Source: Alphaproteobacteria bacterium HGW-Alphaproteobacteria-13 (GTDB lineage Bacteria; Pseudomonadota; Alphaproteobacteria; Sphingomonadales; Sphingomonadaceae). From it: a stretch of 25,184 nt of DNA. The first letter of the stretch is position 1. The number at the start of each line of letters is the position of its first letter. The DNA lies in NCBI GenBank assembly GCA_002842935.1, contig PHEM01000004.1:1-25184 (forward strand). The letters are read 5' to 3'. Positions 1 through 7,154 of the stretch are shown piece after piece. Position numbers and translations under genes: made by a program. A model generated the notes under the pieces. It worked only from the letters and a program-made list of their open reading frames with translations. It was not told where the DNA came from and searched no databases.

Positions 1-987
1 GCGCTGGCCGCCGGGCTGGCCGCGATCTGGGGCGCCGCGACGCTGACGCAAATGACCGCCGCTGCGGATGCGGCCGTGCGGCACAAGGGGCAAGCGCCGC
101 GCCCCCTGATCACGGTCGTCCAGCCGAACATCGGCCAGCAGGACAAGTGGGAAGGCGACAAGGCCGACGCCAATTTCGCCAGGCTCGCGCGGCTGACGGT
201 CCCAAAGAATGACACGCCGCGCCTGATCCTGTGGCCAGAGGCGGCGATTCCCGACTATCTCGAAACCGGATACCCCCTCGTCTATTACGACCGGTCTCCT
301 GCCGCGGCGCGCGGGCGCCTGACCGGCCTGATGAATCCGGACGACCTGATGCTGCTCGGCGCGCTCAAGCTGGAATTCGGGCCGGACGGCGACGTGACCG
401 GCGCGCGCAACGCCGCGATGACCGTCCACGCCGACGGCACGCTCGGCCCGCGCTATGACAAGGCGCATCTCGTCCCCTTTGGCGAATATCTGCCGATGCG
501 CCCGCTGTTGTCGGCGATCGGCCTGTCGCGCCTCGCGCCCGGCGACATCGATTTCCGGCCCGGTCCCGGCCCGCGCACACTGGACCTCGGCCGGTTCGGG
601 CGCGCCGGCCTGCAAATCTGTTACGAGATCATCTTTTCGGGCCAGGTCGCCGACCGCGCGGATCGCCCGCAATTCCTCTTCAACCCGTCGAACGACGCCT
701 GGTTCGGCAGTTGGGGTCCGCCGCAGCATCTGGCCCAGGCGCGGCTGCGCGCGATCGAGGAAGGGCTGCCCGTGATCCGCGCGACGCCGACCGGGATCAG
801 CGCCGTGATCGACGCGGACGGCCGCATCCGCGCCAGCATAGCGATGCACCGCGCCGGGCGCATCGACACGCCTGTCCCGCTGGCCCATGCCCCGACGCCG
901 TTCGCGCGCCACGGCAACGCCCTGCCGGTCGGATTTGCGCTGCTGCTGCTGGTAAGCGCCATTGCCTTTCGGCGGCGGGGACGCTAA
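1..987 (+). CDS. lnt: Apolipoprotein N-acyltransferase, C-terminal part (5' truncated by window edge)
   Basis: Open from the first base in frame 1; the true start lies left of the window. The product is the C-terminal part of the inner-membrane enzyme that transfers the third acyl chain to the N-terminal cysteine of lipoproteins. The nitrilase-type catalytic domain is intact: WPEAAIPDY carries the catalytic Glu, YDKAHLVPFGEYLP the Lys, and LQICYEIIF the Cys, followed by NPSNDAWFG. A hydrophobic helix ending in RRRGR closes the protein, as in the family. The lnt-metK-trmB order is, as I recall, common in sphingomonads. The stop lies 47 nt before metK. Confidence 0.95.
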   Translation, partial: ALAAGLAAIWGAATLTQMTAAADAAVRHKGQAPRPLITVVQPNIGQQDKWEGDKADANFARLARLTVPKNDTPRLILWPEAAIPDYLETGYPLVYYDRSPAAARGRLTGLMNPDDLMLLGALKLEFGPDGDVTGARNAAMTVHADGTLGPRYDKAHLVPFGEYLPMRPLLSAIGLSRLAPGDIDFRPGPGPRTLDLGRFGRAGLQICYEIIFSGQVADRADRPQFLFNPSNDAWFGSWGPPQHLAQARLRAIEEGLPVIRATPTGISAVIDADGRIRASIAMHRAGRIDTPVPLAHAPTPFARHGNALPVGFALLLLVSAIAFRRRGR

Positions 988-995
988 CGAAGCAC

Positions 996-1015
996 ACATA
1001 AACTTTTCTTTATAT
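996..1015 (+). promoter_or_regulatory. Imperfect inverted repeat before metK, SahR/SamR-like operator
   Basis: ACATAAA and TTTATAT are 7-bp arms with one mismatch, 6 nt apart, inside an AT-rich patch between lnt and metK. The shape resembles the ATAAAGATATCTTTAT-type palindrome I recall for ArsR-family SahR/SamR regulators that respond to S-adenosylhomocysteine in alphaproteobacteria. A site ahead of SAM synthetase fits that role. The assignment is from memory of the motif; the palindrome itself is visible. Confidence 0.5.
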
Positions 1016-1034
1016 TGTTCGAAGAAGGCTCTCC

Positions 1035-2261
1035 ATGCGCAACAGCTTCCTCTTCACATCCGAAAGCGTGTCCGAAGGGCATCCCGACAAGGTCGCCGAC
1101 CAGATCAGCGACTCGATCGTCGACCTGTTCCTGTCCAAGGACGCAGAGGCGCGCGTCGCGTGCGAGACGCTGACTACGACGCAGCTTGTCGTGCTGGCGG
1201 GCGAGATTCGCTGCAAGGGTGTGTTCGAAAACGGCGAATGGGCGCCGGGCGCGCTGGAAGAGATCGAAAAGACCGTCCGCGATACGGTACGCGAAATCGG
1301 TTACGAACAGGCGGGCTTCCACTGGAACCAGTTCCGGTTCGAGAACAACTTGCACGGCCAGTCGGCCCACATCGCGCAGGGCGTCGATGAAAGCGCGGAC
1401 AAGGACGAAGGCGCGGGCGATCAGGGCATCATGTTCGGCTATGCCTCCGACGAGACGCCCGACCTGATGCCCGCGACGCTCGATTACAGCCACAAGATCC
1501 TCGAACGCATGGCCGCCGACCGCAAGGCGGGCATCGCCCCCTTCCTGGAACCCGACGCCAAGAGTCAGGTCACGCTGCGCTATGCCAACGAACGCCCGGT
1601 CGAGGCGACGGCGATCGTCGTGTCGACGCAGCACGCGCCCGGCTATTTCTGGCACGGGGGCGAAGGCGACGAGGCGAAATATCAGGAGCTGCGCAAATAT
1701 GTGCTGGGCGTGATCGCCGACGTGCTGCCCGCCGAACTGCTGACCGCGAACACCGTCTATCACATCAATCCCACGGGCCGGTTCGAGATCGGCGGGCCGG
1801 ACGGCGACGCCGGGCTGACGGGCCGCAAGATCATCGTCGACACCTATGGCGGCGCATCCCCGCACGGCGGCGGCGCGTTCAGCGGCAAGGACCCGACCAA
1901 GGTCGATCGCTCGGCTGCCTATGTCACGCGCTACCTTGCCAAGAATATCGTCGCGGCGGGTCTCGCGCGCCGCTGCACTATCCAGCTGAGCTATGCGATC
2001 GGCGTCGCCGAGCCGCTGTCCATCTATGTCGACCTGCACGGCACGGCGGCGGACGGCGTGACCGAGGCGGCGATCGAGCAGGCGATCCCCCAGCTTGTCC
2101 GCCTGACGCCCAAGGGCATCCGCACGCATCTGGGTCTCAACAAGCCGATCTATCGGCAGACCGCCGCCTATGGCCATTTCGGCCGCCAGGCGGACGGCGA
2201 GGCCTTCCCGTGGGAGCGCACCGACCTGACCGACAGGCTGAAGGCCGCCATCGCAGGCTGA
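1035..2261 (+). CDS. metK: S-adenosylmethionine synthetase
   Basis: A cytoplasmic enzyme making S-adenosylmethionine from methionine and ATP; 408 aa, full length for the alphaproteobacterial form. Hallmarks: SESVSEGHPDKVADQISD at the N-terminus (ATP/methionine site), GAGDQGIMFGYA (the GDQG hexapeptide region) in the first third, and the glycine-rich GGGAFSGKDPTKVDRSAAY loop. The start ATG has AAGAAGG at 1022-1028 at proper spacing. A palindromic operator at 996-1015 suggests control by SAM/SAH status. The long antisense frame over this gene is a codon-bias shadow. Confidence 0.99.
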   Translation: MRNSFLFTSESVSEGHPDKVADQISDSIVDLFLSKDAEARVACETLTTTQLVVLAGEIRCKGVFENGEWAPGALEEIEKTVRDTVREIGYEQAGFHWNQFRFENNLHGQSAHIAQGVDESADKDEGAGDQGIMFGYASDETPDLMPATLDYSHKILERMAADRKAGIAPFLEPDAKSQVTLRYANERPVEATAIVVSTQHAPGYFWHGGEGDEAKYQELRKYVLGVIADVLPAELLTANTVYHINPTGRFEIGGPDGDAGLTGRKIIVDTYGGASPHGGGAFSGKDPTKVDRSAAYVTRYLAKNIVAAGLARRCTIQLSYAIGVAEPLSIYVDLHGTAADGVTEAAIEQAIPQLVRLTPKGIRTHLGLNKPIYRQTAAYGHFGRQADGEAFPWERTDLTDRLKAAIAG

Positions 2262-2286
2262 TCGACAGCGCGGCATATGCTGCTAT

Positions 2287-2316
2287 CCTCCCCGGCTGGA
2301 ACCGGAGTCGGGGAGG
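2287..2316 (+). promoter_or_regulatory. Hairpin that pairs with the ribosome-binding site of the next gene
   Basis: CCTCCCCG (2287-2294) pairs perfectly with CGGGGAGG (2309-2316) across a 14-nt loop. The right arm is the Shine-Dalgarno sequence of the gene starting at 2323, so the folded mRNA would hide it. No T-run follows, so this is a poor intrinsic terminator for metK. It may limit translation or be a remnant of a palindromic repeat. Confidence 0.45.
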
Positions 2317-2322
2317 CGTCAT

Positions 2323-3210
2323 ATGAAAAGCTGGATCGGGATCGCTGCGCTGGTAGGCGCGGCGCTCGGGGGCGGAGCGGCGCTCGCGCAGCAAACCCCG
2401 GCCATGAACCGCGCAGAGGCGATGGCGCTTTATGCCGCGGGCGGCTTCCCGATCAGCGCGGACGGCAAGAGTCCGACCAACCGCTGCGGCAAGCCCGCCA
2501 ATCCGCGCATCACCTTCATCGACTTCAACGGCGACAAGGTGAAGGACGCGCTGTTCACCGACAGCGACAACGGCGCCTGTTACGGCCCGGACAAGCGCTT
2601 CTTCGCCATGGCGGTGAAAGAGAAAGACGGAAGCTGGCGCGGACTCGGCGGCTGGGCGGGCACCGCGCAGGCAGTGGGCAGCGACCGCAACGGCTGGCTC
2701 AGCATCGTCTGGACCAGCAACGGCGAAAAGCGCCCGCTCGCCTATAACGGCACCAGCTATGCGGCCGAGACCGCCGCGCCGCCGCCCGCCCCCGACAGCA
2801 CGCGCGACGCGGCGATCTTCCGCGCCGCCGGTTTCAAGCAGACGAGGCGCGGCTGGGAAAGCGGCTGCGACGATCCCTCCGCCGGCGCGCCCTATGATCC
2901 CGGCGCGATCGATCAGGTGAAGGATTTGAACGGCGACGGCCGTCCCGAGGCCGTCGTCACCGAGGGCGGAGGCTTCTGCTACGGCAATACCGGCATGGCC
3001 TTTCATCTGGTCGGCCAGCAGCCGGACGGCAGTTGGAAGCTCATCTACAATAGCATCGGCATCCCTGAGTTCCTCGCCACGAAGGGCGTTGGCGGCTGGC
3101 CGGACATCTTGGTCGGCGGGCCGGGCTTCTGCTTCCCGGTGTTGCGCTGGAACGGCCGCGCCTATGCGCAGCACCGCATGGAATATGACGGCAAGCCCTG
3201 CAGGCGATAG
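2323..3210 (+). CDS. Exported protein with two related FG-GAP/VCBS-like halves, function unknown
   Basis: 295 aa with a clear Sec signal peptide (MKSWIGIAALVGAALGGGAALA, probable cut after ALA-QQ). The mature part falls into two similar halves, about residues 30-145 and 160-295. Each begins AAGF/AAGGF, then has a Cys, a D-x-N-G-D-x-x-x-D/E-A acidic loop (FIDFNGDKVKDALF; KDLNGDGRPEAVV) and a (A/F)CYG motif. The acidic loops resemble calcium-binding FG-GAP/VCBS repeats and the paired cysteines suggest periplasmic disulfides. I recognise no named family and infer no enzymatic role. It sits between metK and trmB, where sphingomonads may have no gene. The start is set by GGGGAGG at 2310-2316. Confidence 0.85.
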   Translation: MKSWIGIAALVGAALGGGAALAQQTPAMNRAEAMALYAAGGFPISADGKSPTNRCGKPANPRITFIDFNGDKVKDALFTDSDNGACYGPDKRFFAMAVKEKDGSWRGLGGWAGTAQAVGSDRNGWLSIVWTSNGEKRPLAYNGTSYAAETAAPPPAPDSTRDAAIFRAAGFKQTRRGWESGCDDPSAGAPYDPGAIDQVKDLNGDGRPEAVVTEGGGFCYGNTGMAFHLVGQQPDGSWKLIYNSIGIPEFLATKGVGGWPDILVGGPGFCFPVLRWNGRAYAQHRMEYDGKPCRR

Positions 3211-3216
3211 CATTTT

Positions 3217-3238
3217 CCCTTCCCGCAGGCGGGAGGGG
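3217..3238. repeat. GC-rich palindromic repeat (REP-like)
   Basis: CCCTTCCCGC and GCGGGAGGGG form a 10-bp palindrome with a 2-nt centre and one T/G wobble. It lies 7 nt after the upstream stop codon, with no T-run. Similar short palindromes are, as I recall, scattered between genes in sphingomonad genomes. A smaller inverted repeat GGCAAG-G-CTTGCC follows around 3269-3281. Confidence 0.5.
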
Positions 3239-3312
3239 AGAAGGAACCTCGCGCCGCCATCCGGGGCAGGCAAGGCTTGCCGCCCTCCGCGCAACTCCCT
3301 AAGCGCGGCGGC

Positions 3313-4041
3313 ATGACAGCCTATAAGCCCGGCGACCCGACCACGCTCAACCGCCTCTATGGCCGCGCCAAGGGCAAGCCCCTGCGCGCGGGCCAGCAGG
3401 AGCTGATCGACCATCTGCTGCCCCAGATCGCCGTGCCAACCGAAGGCGAGGTCACGGCCGAGCGCCTGTTCGGCCAGCCCTGCCCACTGCATTTCGAGAT
3501 CGGCTTCGGCGGCGGCGAGCATATGGCGGCGCGCGCCGACATGCTGCCCGACCATGGCTTCATCGGCGCGGAACCCTTCGTCAACGGCGTCGCGCAGGCG
3601 CTTGTCCACATCAGCGGCGATCACGGAAGCCACCCCCCGCTCGCCAACGTCCGCATCCATCACGGCGACGCGCTGGAGGTGCTGCGGCGCGTCCCGGACG
3701 GCGCGCTGAGCTTCGTCTATCTGCTGCACCCCGACCCCTGGCCCAAGGCGCGCCATGCCAAGCGGCGGATGATGAACGACGGTCCCGTCGATCTGATCGC
3801 GGCCAAGCTGAAGCCCGGTGGCGAATTCCGTTTCGGCACCGACCATCCCGTCTATCTCGCCCACGCGCTGATGGTCATGCGCCGCCACCGGCACCAGTTC
3901 GAATGGCTGGCCCAGAGTGCCACCGACTTCCTGCACCGCCCCGGCGGCTGGCCCGCAACGCGCTATGAAACCAAAGCCCGCGCACAGGGCCACGACGTCT
4001 GGTATTTCCGCTATCGCCGAACCGACACAGACCCCGCATAA
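3313..4041 (+). CDS. trmB: tRNA (guanine-N7-)-methyltransferase
   Basis: A SAM-dependent enzyme forming m7G46 in the variable loop of tRNAs. From this ATG the protein is 242 aa, normal for TrmB. The Rossmann-type SAM site is FEIGFGGGEH, the acidic second motif is FIGAEPFVNGV, and HPDPWPKARHAKRR is the TrmB signature. KPGGEFRFGTDH follows. An in-frame start at 3277 exists, but the family N-terminus (YKPGDPTTLNRLYGRAKG) begins just after the 3313 ATG, and the upstream extension is low-complexity, so 3313 is preferred. It lies beside metK, fitting a SAM-use neighbourhood. Confidence 0.95.
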   Translation: MTAYKPGDPTTLNRLYGRAKGKPLRAGQQELIDHLLPQIAVPTEGEVTAERLFGQPCPLHFEIGFGGGEHMAARADMLPDHGFIGAEPFVNGVAQALVHISGDHGSHPPLANVRIHHGDALEVLRRVPDGALSFVYLLHPDPWPKARHAKRRMMNDGPVDLIAAKLKPGGEFRFGTDHPVYLAHALMVMRRHRHQFEWLAQSATDFLHRPGGWPATRYETKARAQGHDVWYFRYRRTDTDPA

Positions 4042-4100
4042 CGAACCCCAGGCGCAGCGATCGGACTTCTTTCCCGCCTCCCCTTGCGTCCATCGAAATG

Positions 4101-4134
4101 TTGTATACAATTTCTATTTAAGGTATACTATTTC
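4101..4134 (+). promoter_or_regulatory. Promoter with tandem island operators (site A)
   Basis: The perfect palindrome TTGTATACAA (4101-4110) is followed 20 bp later by GGTATACTA; GTATAC(A/T)ATTTC is a direct repeat at 4103 and 4123. Read as a sigma-70 promoter this gives TTGTAT (4101-4106), a 17-nt spacer, and TATACT (4124-4129). The repeats therefore cover both core hexamers. It precedes the unit of the exported small protein and MFS transporter, and the motif recurs before the other units of the island. Confidence 0.75.
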
Positions 4135-4157
4135 GATGGTCGCGGGAGATGGGGTTG

Positions 4158-4619
4158 ATGGTGATGCTGGCGTTCCTTTCCCCCATCCTGGCCGCCGCCG
4201 CGCCGATACCGCCCGCCGATTTGCCCGCTGCGATCGTCGCCGCCATCGAGCGGGAAATTCCCGACATCACGATCACTGGCGCCGAACGGAAGACGCGCGA
4301 CGGGCGGCACTATTATGATGTCGAAGGCCTGCGCCTCAACGGCGAGGAAGTGGAACTGGACCTGCTCCACACCCCGCAAGGCTGGCAGGTCGTCGAAATC
4401 CAGCGCGACATCGCCTGGGTCGATGTGCCCGCGAACGCGCGCGCCGCGGCGCTCCCCGCACTCAAGGACGCCGTGCCCGTACGGGTGATCGAAAGCATCC
4501 AGACGGATGGGCGCATCATCTATGAGCTGTTCGTCCCCGGCGCGCCCGCGAAACCGGCCTTCGAAGTGATGACCGACGACGGCAAGGCGCATCTGCTGAC
4601 CGAGGAATGGCCGCATTGA
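4158..4619 (+). CDS. Small exported protein, possibly PepSY-like
   Basis: About 153 aa with a short signal peptide (MVMLAFLSPILAAAAP). The mature part has the alternating pattern of PepSY-type proteins: a helix (LPAAIVAAIEREIPDITI), then strands such as HYYDVEGLRLNGEEVELDLLHT and GWQVVEIQRDI, then a second helix-strand unit ending FEVMTDDGKAHLL. PepSY domains often act as periplasmic inhibitors or substrate-associated modules; the assignment is by pattern only. The ATG at 4149 abuts GGGAG (4144-4148), too close, so the in-frame ATG at 4158 is preferred. It is probably co-transcribed with the transporter 51 nt downstream from the operator-bearing promoter at 4101-4129. Confidence 0.7.
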   Translation: MVMLAFLSPILAAAAPIPPADLPAAIVAAIEREIPDITITGAERKTRDGRHYYDVEGLRLNGEEVELDLLHTPQGWQVVEIQRDIAWVDVPANARAAALPALKDAVPVRVIESIQTDGRIIYELFVPGAPAKPAFEVMTDDGKAHLLTEEWPH

Positions 4620-4670
4620 ATCCGCGCAAGCAACGCAAGACCGACATAGCGACATAGAGGGAGAAGGATC

Positions 4671-5978
4671 TTGACCGAGACGACATCCGCCGGCGCGTCC
4701 CGGGGGAATATCCGCTGGTTGATGGTGTTCCTGGCCTTTGCCGTGGCCGCCGTATCCTATCTGGACCGCAGCAATATTTCGATCGCGGCGCCCGTGCTGA
4801 AGGTGGACCTCGCCCTCAGCGACCGGCAATTGGGCCTGGTCTTCAGTGCCTTTGTGTTCGGCTATGCCCTCACGCAGCCGATCGCGGGCCGCCTCGCCGA
4901 TCGGTTCGGCCCGTTCGTGGTGATCGCCATCGGCATCCTGTGGTGGAGCGTGCTGACGGCGGCGACGGCGCTGATCCCTTCCACTTTCGCGGGCGCCTTT
5001 GCCACGCTGCTGGTCGTCCGCTGCATCCTGGGGATCGGCGAATCCGTGATCTTCCCCGCCAGCAACCGGCTCGTCGCCAGTTGGGTGCCTTCCGGCGAGC
5101 GCGGGCTGGCGAACGGGCTGATCTTCGCGGGCGTCGGCGTCGGTGCCGGGATCGCGCCGCCGCTCATCACGTCGATCATGCTGTCGCACGACTGGCGCAT
5201 GGCCTTTTTCGCCAGCGCCGCGATCGGCGTCGTCGCGCTGGCCGCCTGGCTGCTGCTGGCGCGCGACAAGCCGGAGGCGCATCCGCTGATCCGCCAGCCG
5301 GAGCTGGACTATATCAACGCCGACAAGGCCGTCGCCGCAAAGGCGGGAACGGCCATCGCCGTCCCGTGGCGCACGATCATCCTCGACAGGCAGGTGGCGC
5401 TGCTGACGCTCGCCTATTTCTGTTTCGGCTATGTCGCCTATATCTTCTTCACCTGGTTCTTCACCTATCTGTCGAGCGTGCGCGGACTCGACCTCAAGTC
5501 GAGCGGACTTTACGGCATCCTGCCCTTCATCGCGATGGCGATCGCCTCGCCGCTCAGCGGCTATGTCTCGGACCGGCTGTGTACGCGCTATGGGCGCCGC
5601 ATCGGCCGCTGCGGTCCGGCGGCACTGGGGATGGCGCTCGCCGCACTGTTTGTGGCGCTCGCGACGCAGGTCGAGGACGCCAGGCTCGCGGCCGTGGTCC
5701 TCGCGCTCGGATCGGGCGCGCTTTATCTTTCACAAAGCGCCTTCTGGACGCTCAGCGCCGACATCGGCCGCGAATCGGCGGGATCGGTGTCGGGCCTGAT
5801 GAACATGGGGAACCAGATCGGCGGCGTCTGCGTCGCGGCCATCACGCCGATCCTCGCCGAAACCTTCGGCTGGTCTGGTTCTTTCCTGTTCGCAGCGGCG
5901 GCCGCGCTGGTCGGCGCCGTGACCTGGCTGTTCATCAACCCCGACAGCCGCCTCGAAGGTCCCGCCTTCGCTTCCTAG
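4671..5978 (+). CDS. MFS transporter, anion:cation symporter (ACS) type, sugar-acid/organic-anion importer
   Basis: 435 aa with 12 predicted membrane helices. The N-terminus has the ACS/phthalate-permease signature SYLDRSNISIAAPVL on helix 1, motif A as GRLADRFGP after helix 2, and RCILGIGESVIFPASNR on helix 4. This family imports hexuronates, galactonate, glucarate and aromatic acids with protons; the substrate here is unknown but should be an acid anion. The start is TTG at 4671, supported by GGGAGAAGG (4659-4667). The unit carries the same operator as the catabolic genes, so it probably belongs to their regulon. Its TAG stop coincides with the first bases of a palindromic element (5976-6078). 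Confidence 0.9.
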   Translation: MTETTSAGASRGNIRWLMVFLAFAVAAVSYLDRSNISIAAPVLKVDLALSDRQLGLVFSAFVFGYALTQPIAGRLADRFGPFVVIAIGILWWSVLTAATALIPSTFAGAFATLLVVRCILGIGESVIFPASNRLVASWVPSGERGLANGLIFAGVGVGAGIAPPLITSIMLSHDWRMAFFASAAIGVVALAAWLLLARDKPEAHPLIRQPELDYINADKAVAAKAGTAIAVPWRTIILDRQVALLTLAYFCFGYVAYIFFTWFFTYLSSVRGLDLKSSGLYGILPFIAMAIASPLSGYVSDRLCTRYGRRIGRCGPAALGMALAALFVALATQVEDARLAAVVLALGSGALYLSQSAFWTLSADIGRESAGSVSGLMNMGNQIGGVCVAAITPILAETFGWSGSFLFAAAAALVGAVTWLFINPDSRLEGPAFAS

Positions 5979-6078
5979 AGCGGCGAGCCTTAAATCCGAT
6001 CCATCGTCCCGTTCGTGTCGAGCGAAGTCGAGACACAAACGGAATGGGAGTGATGCAGATCAGCGACTCGCCGCTCTA
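5976..6078. repeat. Nested palindromic element with 12-bp terminal inverted repeats
   Basis: TAGAGCGGCGAG (5976-5987) and its exact reverse complement (6067-6078) bound a 103-bp segment. Inside is a second palindrome: CCGTTCGTGTC (6009-6019) against GACACAAACGG (6032-6042, one mismatch) around an AGCGAAGT centre. The inner CGAGCGAAGTCGAG core is, as I recall, frequent between genes in sphingomonads. Whole-element folding gives a long cruciform-like structure. It resembles a REP pair or a MITE without coding capacity, and its end supplies the stop codon of the transporter gene. Confidence 0.6.
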
Positions 6079-6086
6079 AGCCCATG

Positions 6087-6120
6087 AAAAAGGCCCGGTC
6101 CAGCAAGTGGATCGGGCCTT
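6087..6120 (-). terminator. Rho-independent terminator of the kinase-rraA operon
   Basis: AAGGCCCGGTCC (6090-6101) and GGATCGGGCCTT (6109-6120) form a 12-bp stem with one imperfect pair and a 7-nt loop. Read leftward, the stem is followed by a run of five T (plus-strand A at 6087-6091). It lies 66 nt past the stop of the last leftward gene. Read rightward only two T follow, so leftward function is favoured. Confidence 0.75.
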
Positions 6121-6186
6121 GCGACGATCAAAGGGCAAGAGTGAAGGGTCTGCGCGGTCGCCCGGCAGGCCCGTTCCCCCTTTCGG

Positions 6187-7131
6187 TCAGAACTTGTTGC
6201 GTTTCAGGGCGTCCTGGAACTGCGCCTTCGTCATCGGCACCTTTTGCGGGTTCGCCTCGACCCATTTCAGGAAGGCCTGTTTCACGTTCGGCGCCCAGAC
6301 GTCCACGTCCATGTCCGCCGGACCGAACTGGCCGGTGCGGACGACTTCGTGGCTGAAGCCGTCCTTCAGCGCGATGAACTCCGACTGCGTGATGACCAGT
6401 TCGGCCAGATGCGCCGGAATGAAGACGACGCCGCCATATTTGGCGACCACGATGTCACCCGGCAGCACCGACGCGCGGCCGATGCGGATCGGCTGGTTGA
6501 TCTGCACCATCTGCATTTCCTGGATGAAGGACGGGTCGGCCTTGCGGAACAGGCCGTTCATCCCGTCGATCTGCGACAGGCCCTGCACGTCGCGAACGCC
6601 GCCGTCGAAGACGAAGCCGTTGCGTGACTTGGCATAGATGGAATTGCCCAGGATGTCGCCGATCAGCGTGCCGTCGACGATCTTGCCATAGCCGTCGGCG
6701 ACATAGACGTCGCCGGGCCGTAGTTCGTTGATGGGCCAGATGTTCGGCGCGCCCGTCTTCTTGAGCGCCTTGGCGCGCTCGCCCAGTGGTTTCGCCATAT
6801 CCGGGCGCGCGGGCATATATTGCGCGGTCAGCGCGCGGCCTGCGAACCATTTTCCTTCATGGATCGCCTGCCAGTCGGCCTCGAACTGGTTGTTATAGCC
6901 CAGCCCGCGCAGCGTGCCCCATGCTTCCTCCAACGAAATGTCGCGCGCGCGGCGCACCAGATCGTCGGAGACCTTGGGACGGCCGTCGGGAAAACGCTCG
7001 CCCTTCCATTCCGCGGTATAGAAGACGACTTCATCGGGCGTCATCATCACCTGCGCCGAGACCGGAGCCGCCGCCGACAGCGCCAGACCGGCGCCAAGCA
7101 AGGCGGCGGTTATCATCAGATGCTTTTTCAT
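6187..7131 (-). CDS. Exported RraA-family (class II pyruvate aldolase-fold) protein, copy 1
   Basis: 314 aa. Residues 1-26 are a Sec signal peptide (MKKHLMITAALLG...PVSAQ), so the protein should act in the periplasm, unlike the usual cytoplasmic RraA/LigK proteins. Family hallmarks: PGDVYVADGYG (139-149), then G-x3-G...A...G, FDGGVRD with Arg180-Asp181 (pyruvate-binding Arg and metal-binding Asp of the 4-hydroxy-4-methyl-2-oxoglutarate / 4-carboxy-4-hydroxy-2-oxoadipate aldolases), and PGDIVVAKYGGVVFIP (224-239). Catalytic residues look intact, so retro-aldol cleavage or oxaloacetate-type decarboxylation is plausible; the substrate is unknown. There are about 75 extra residues before the core and a basic tail (ALKRNKF). 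It is last in a leftward operon, 23 nt after copy 2, with which it is closely related. Confidence 0.88.
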   Translation of the reverse strand: MKKHLMITAALLGAGLALSAAAPVSAQVMMTPDEVVFYTAEWKGERFPDGRPKVSDDLVRRARDISLEEAWGTLRGLGYNNQFEADWQAIHEGKWFAGRALTAQYMPARPDMAKPLGERAKALKKTGAPNIWPINELRPGDVYVADGYGKIVDGTLIGDILGNSIYAKSRNGFVFDGGVRDVQGLSQIDGMNGLFRKADPSFIQEMQMVQINQPIRIGRASVLPGDIVVAKYGGVVFIPAHLAELVITQSEFIALKDGFSHEVVRTGQFGPADMDVDVWAPNVKQAFLKWVEANPQKVPMTKAQFQDALKRNKF

Positions 7132-7154
7132 ATCCTGTCCTTCCCGTCGCGCGA

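Noticed and set aside
988..1034. SAM riboswitch before metK
   Set aside because: The gap is only 47 nt and AT-rich without the stems of SAM-I or SAM-II; a protein operator fits better.
984..2276. 430-codon open frame antisense to metK
   Set aside because: It mirrors metK codon bias in GC-rich DNA, has no family features, and covers a certain gene.
2137..4110. 657-codon open frame on the minus strand across metK 3' end, the exported protein and trmB
   Set aside because: It spans three well-supported rightward genes and their gaps and is low-complexity Arg/Ala-rich; a shadow frame.
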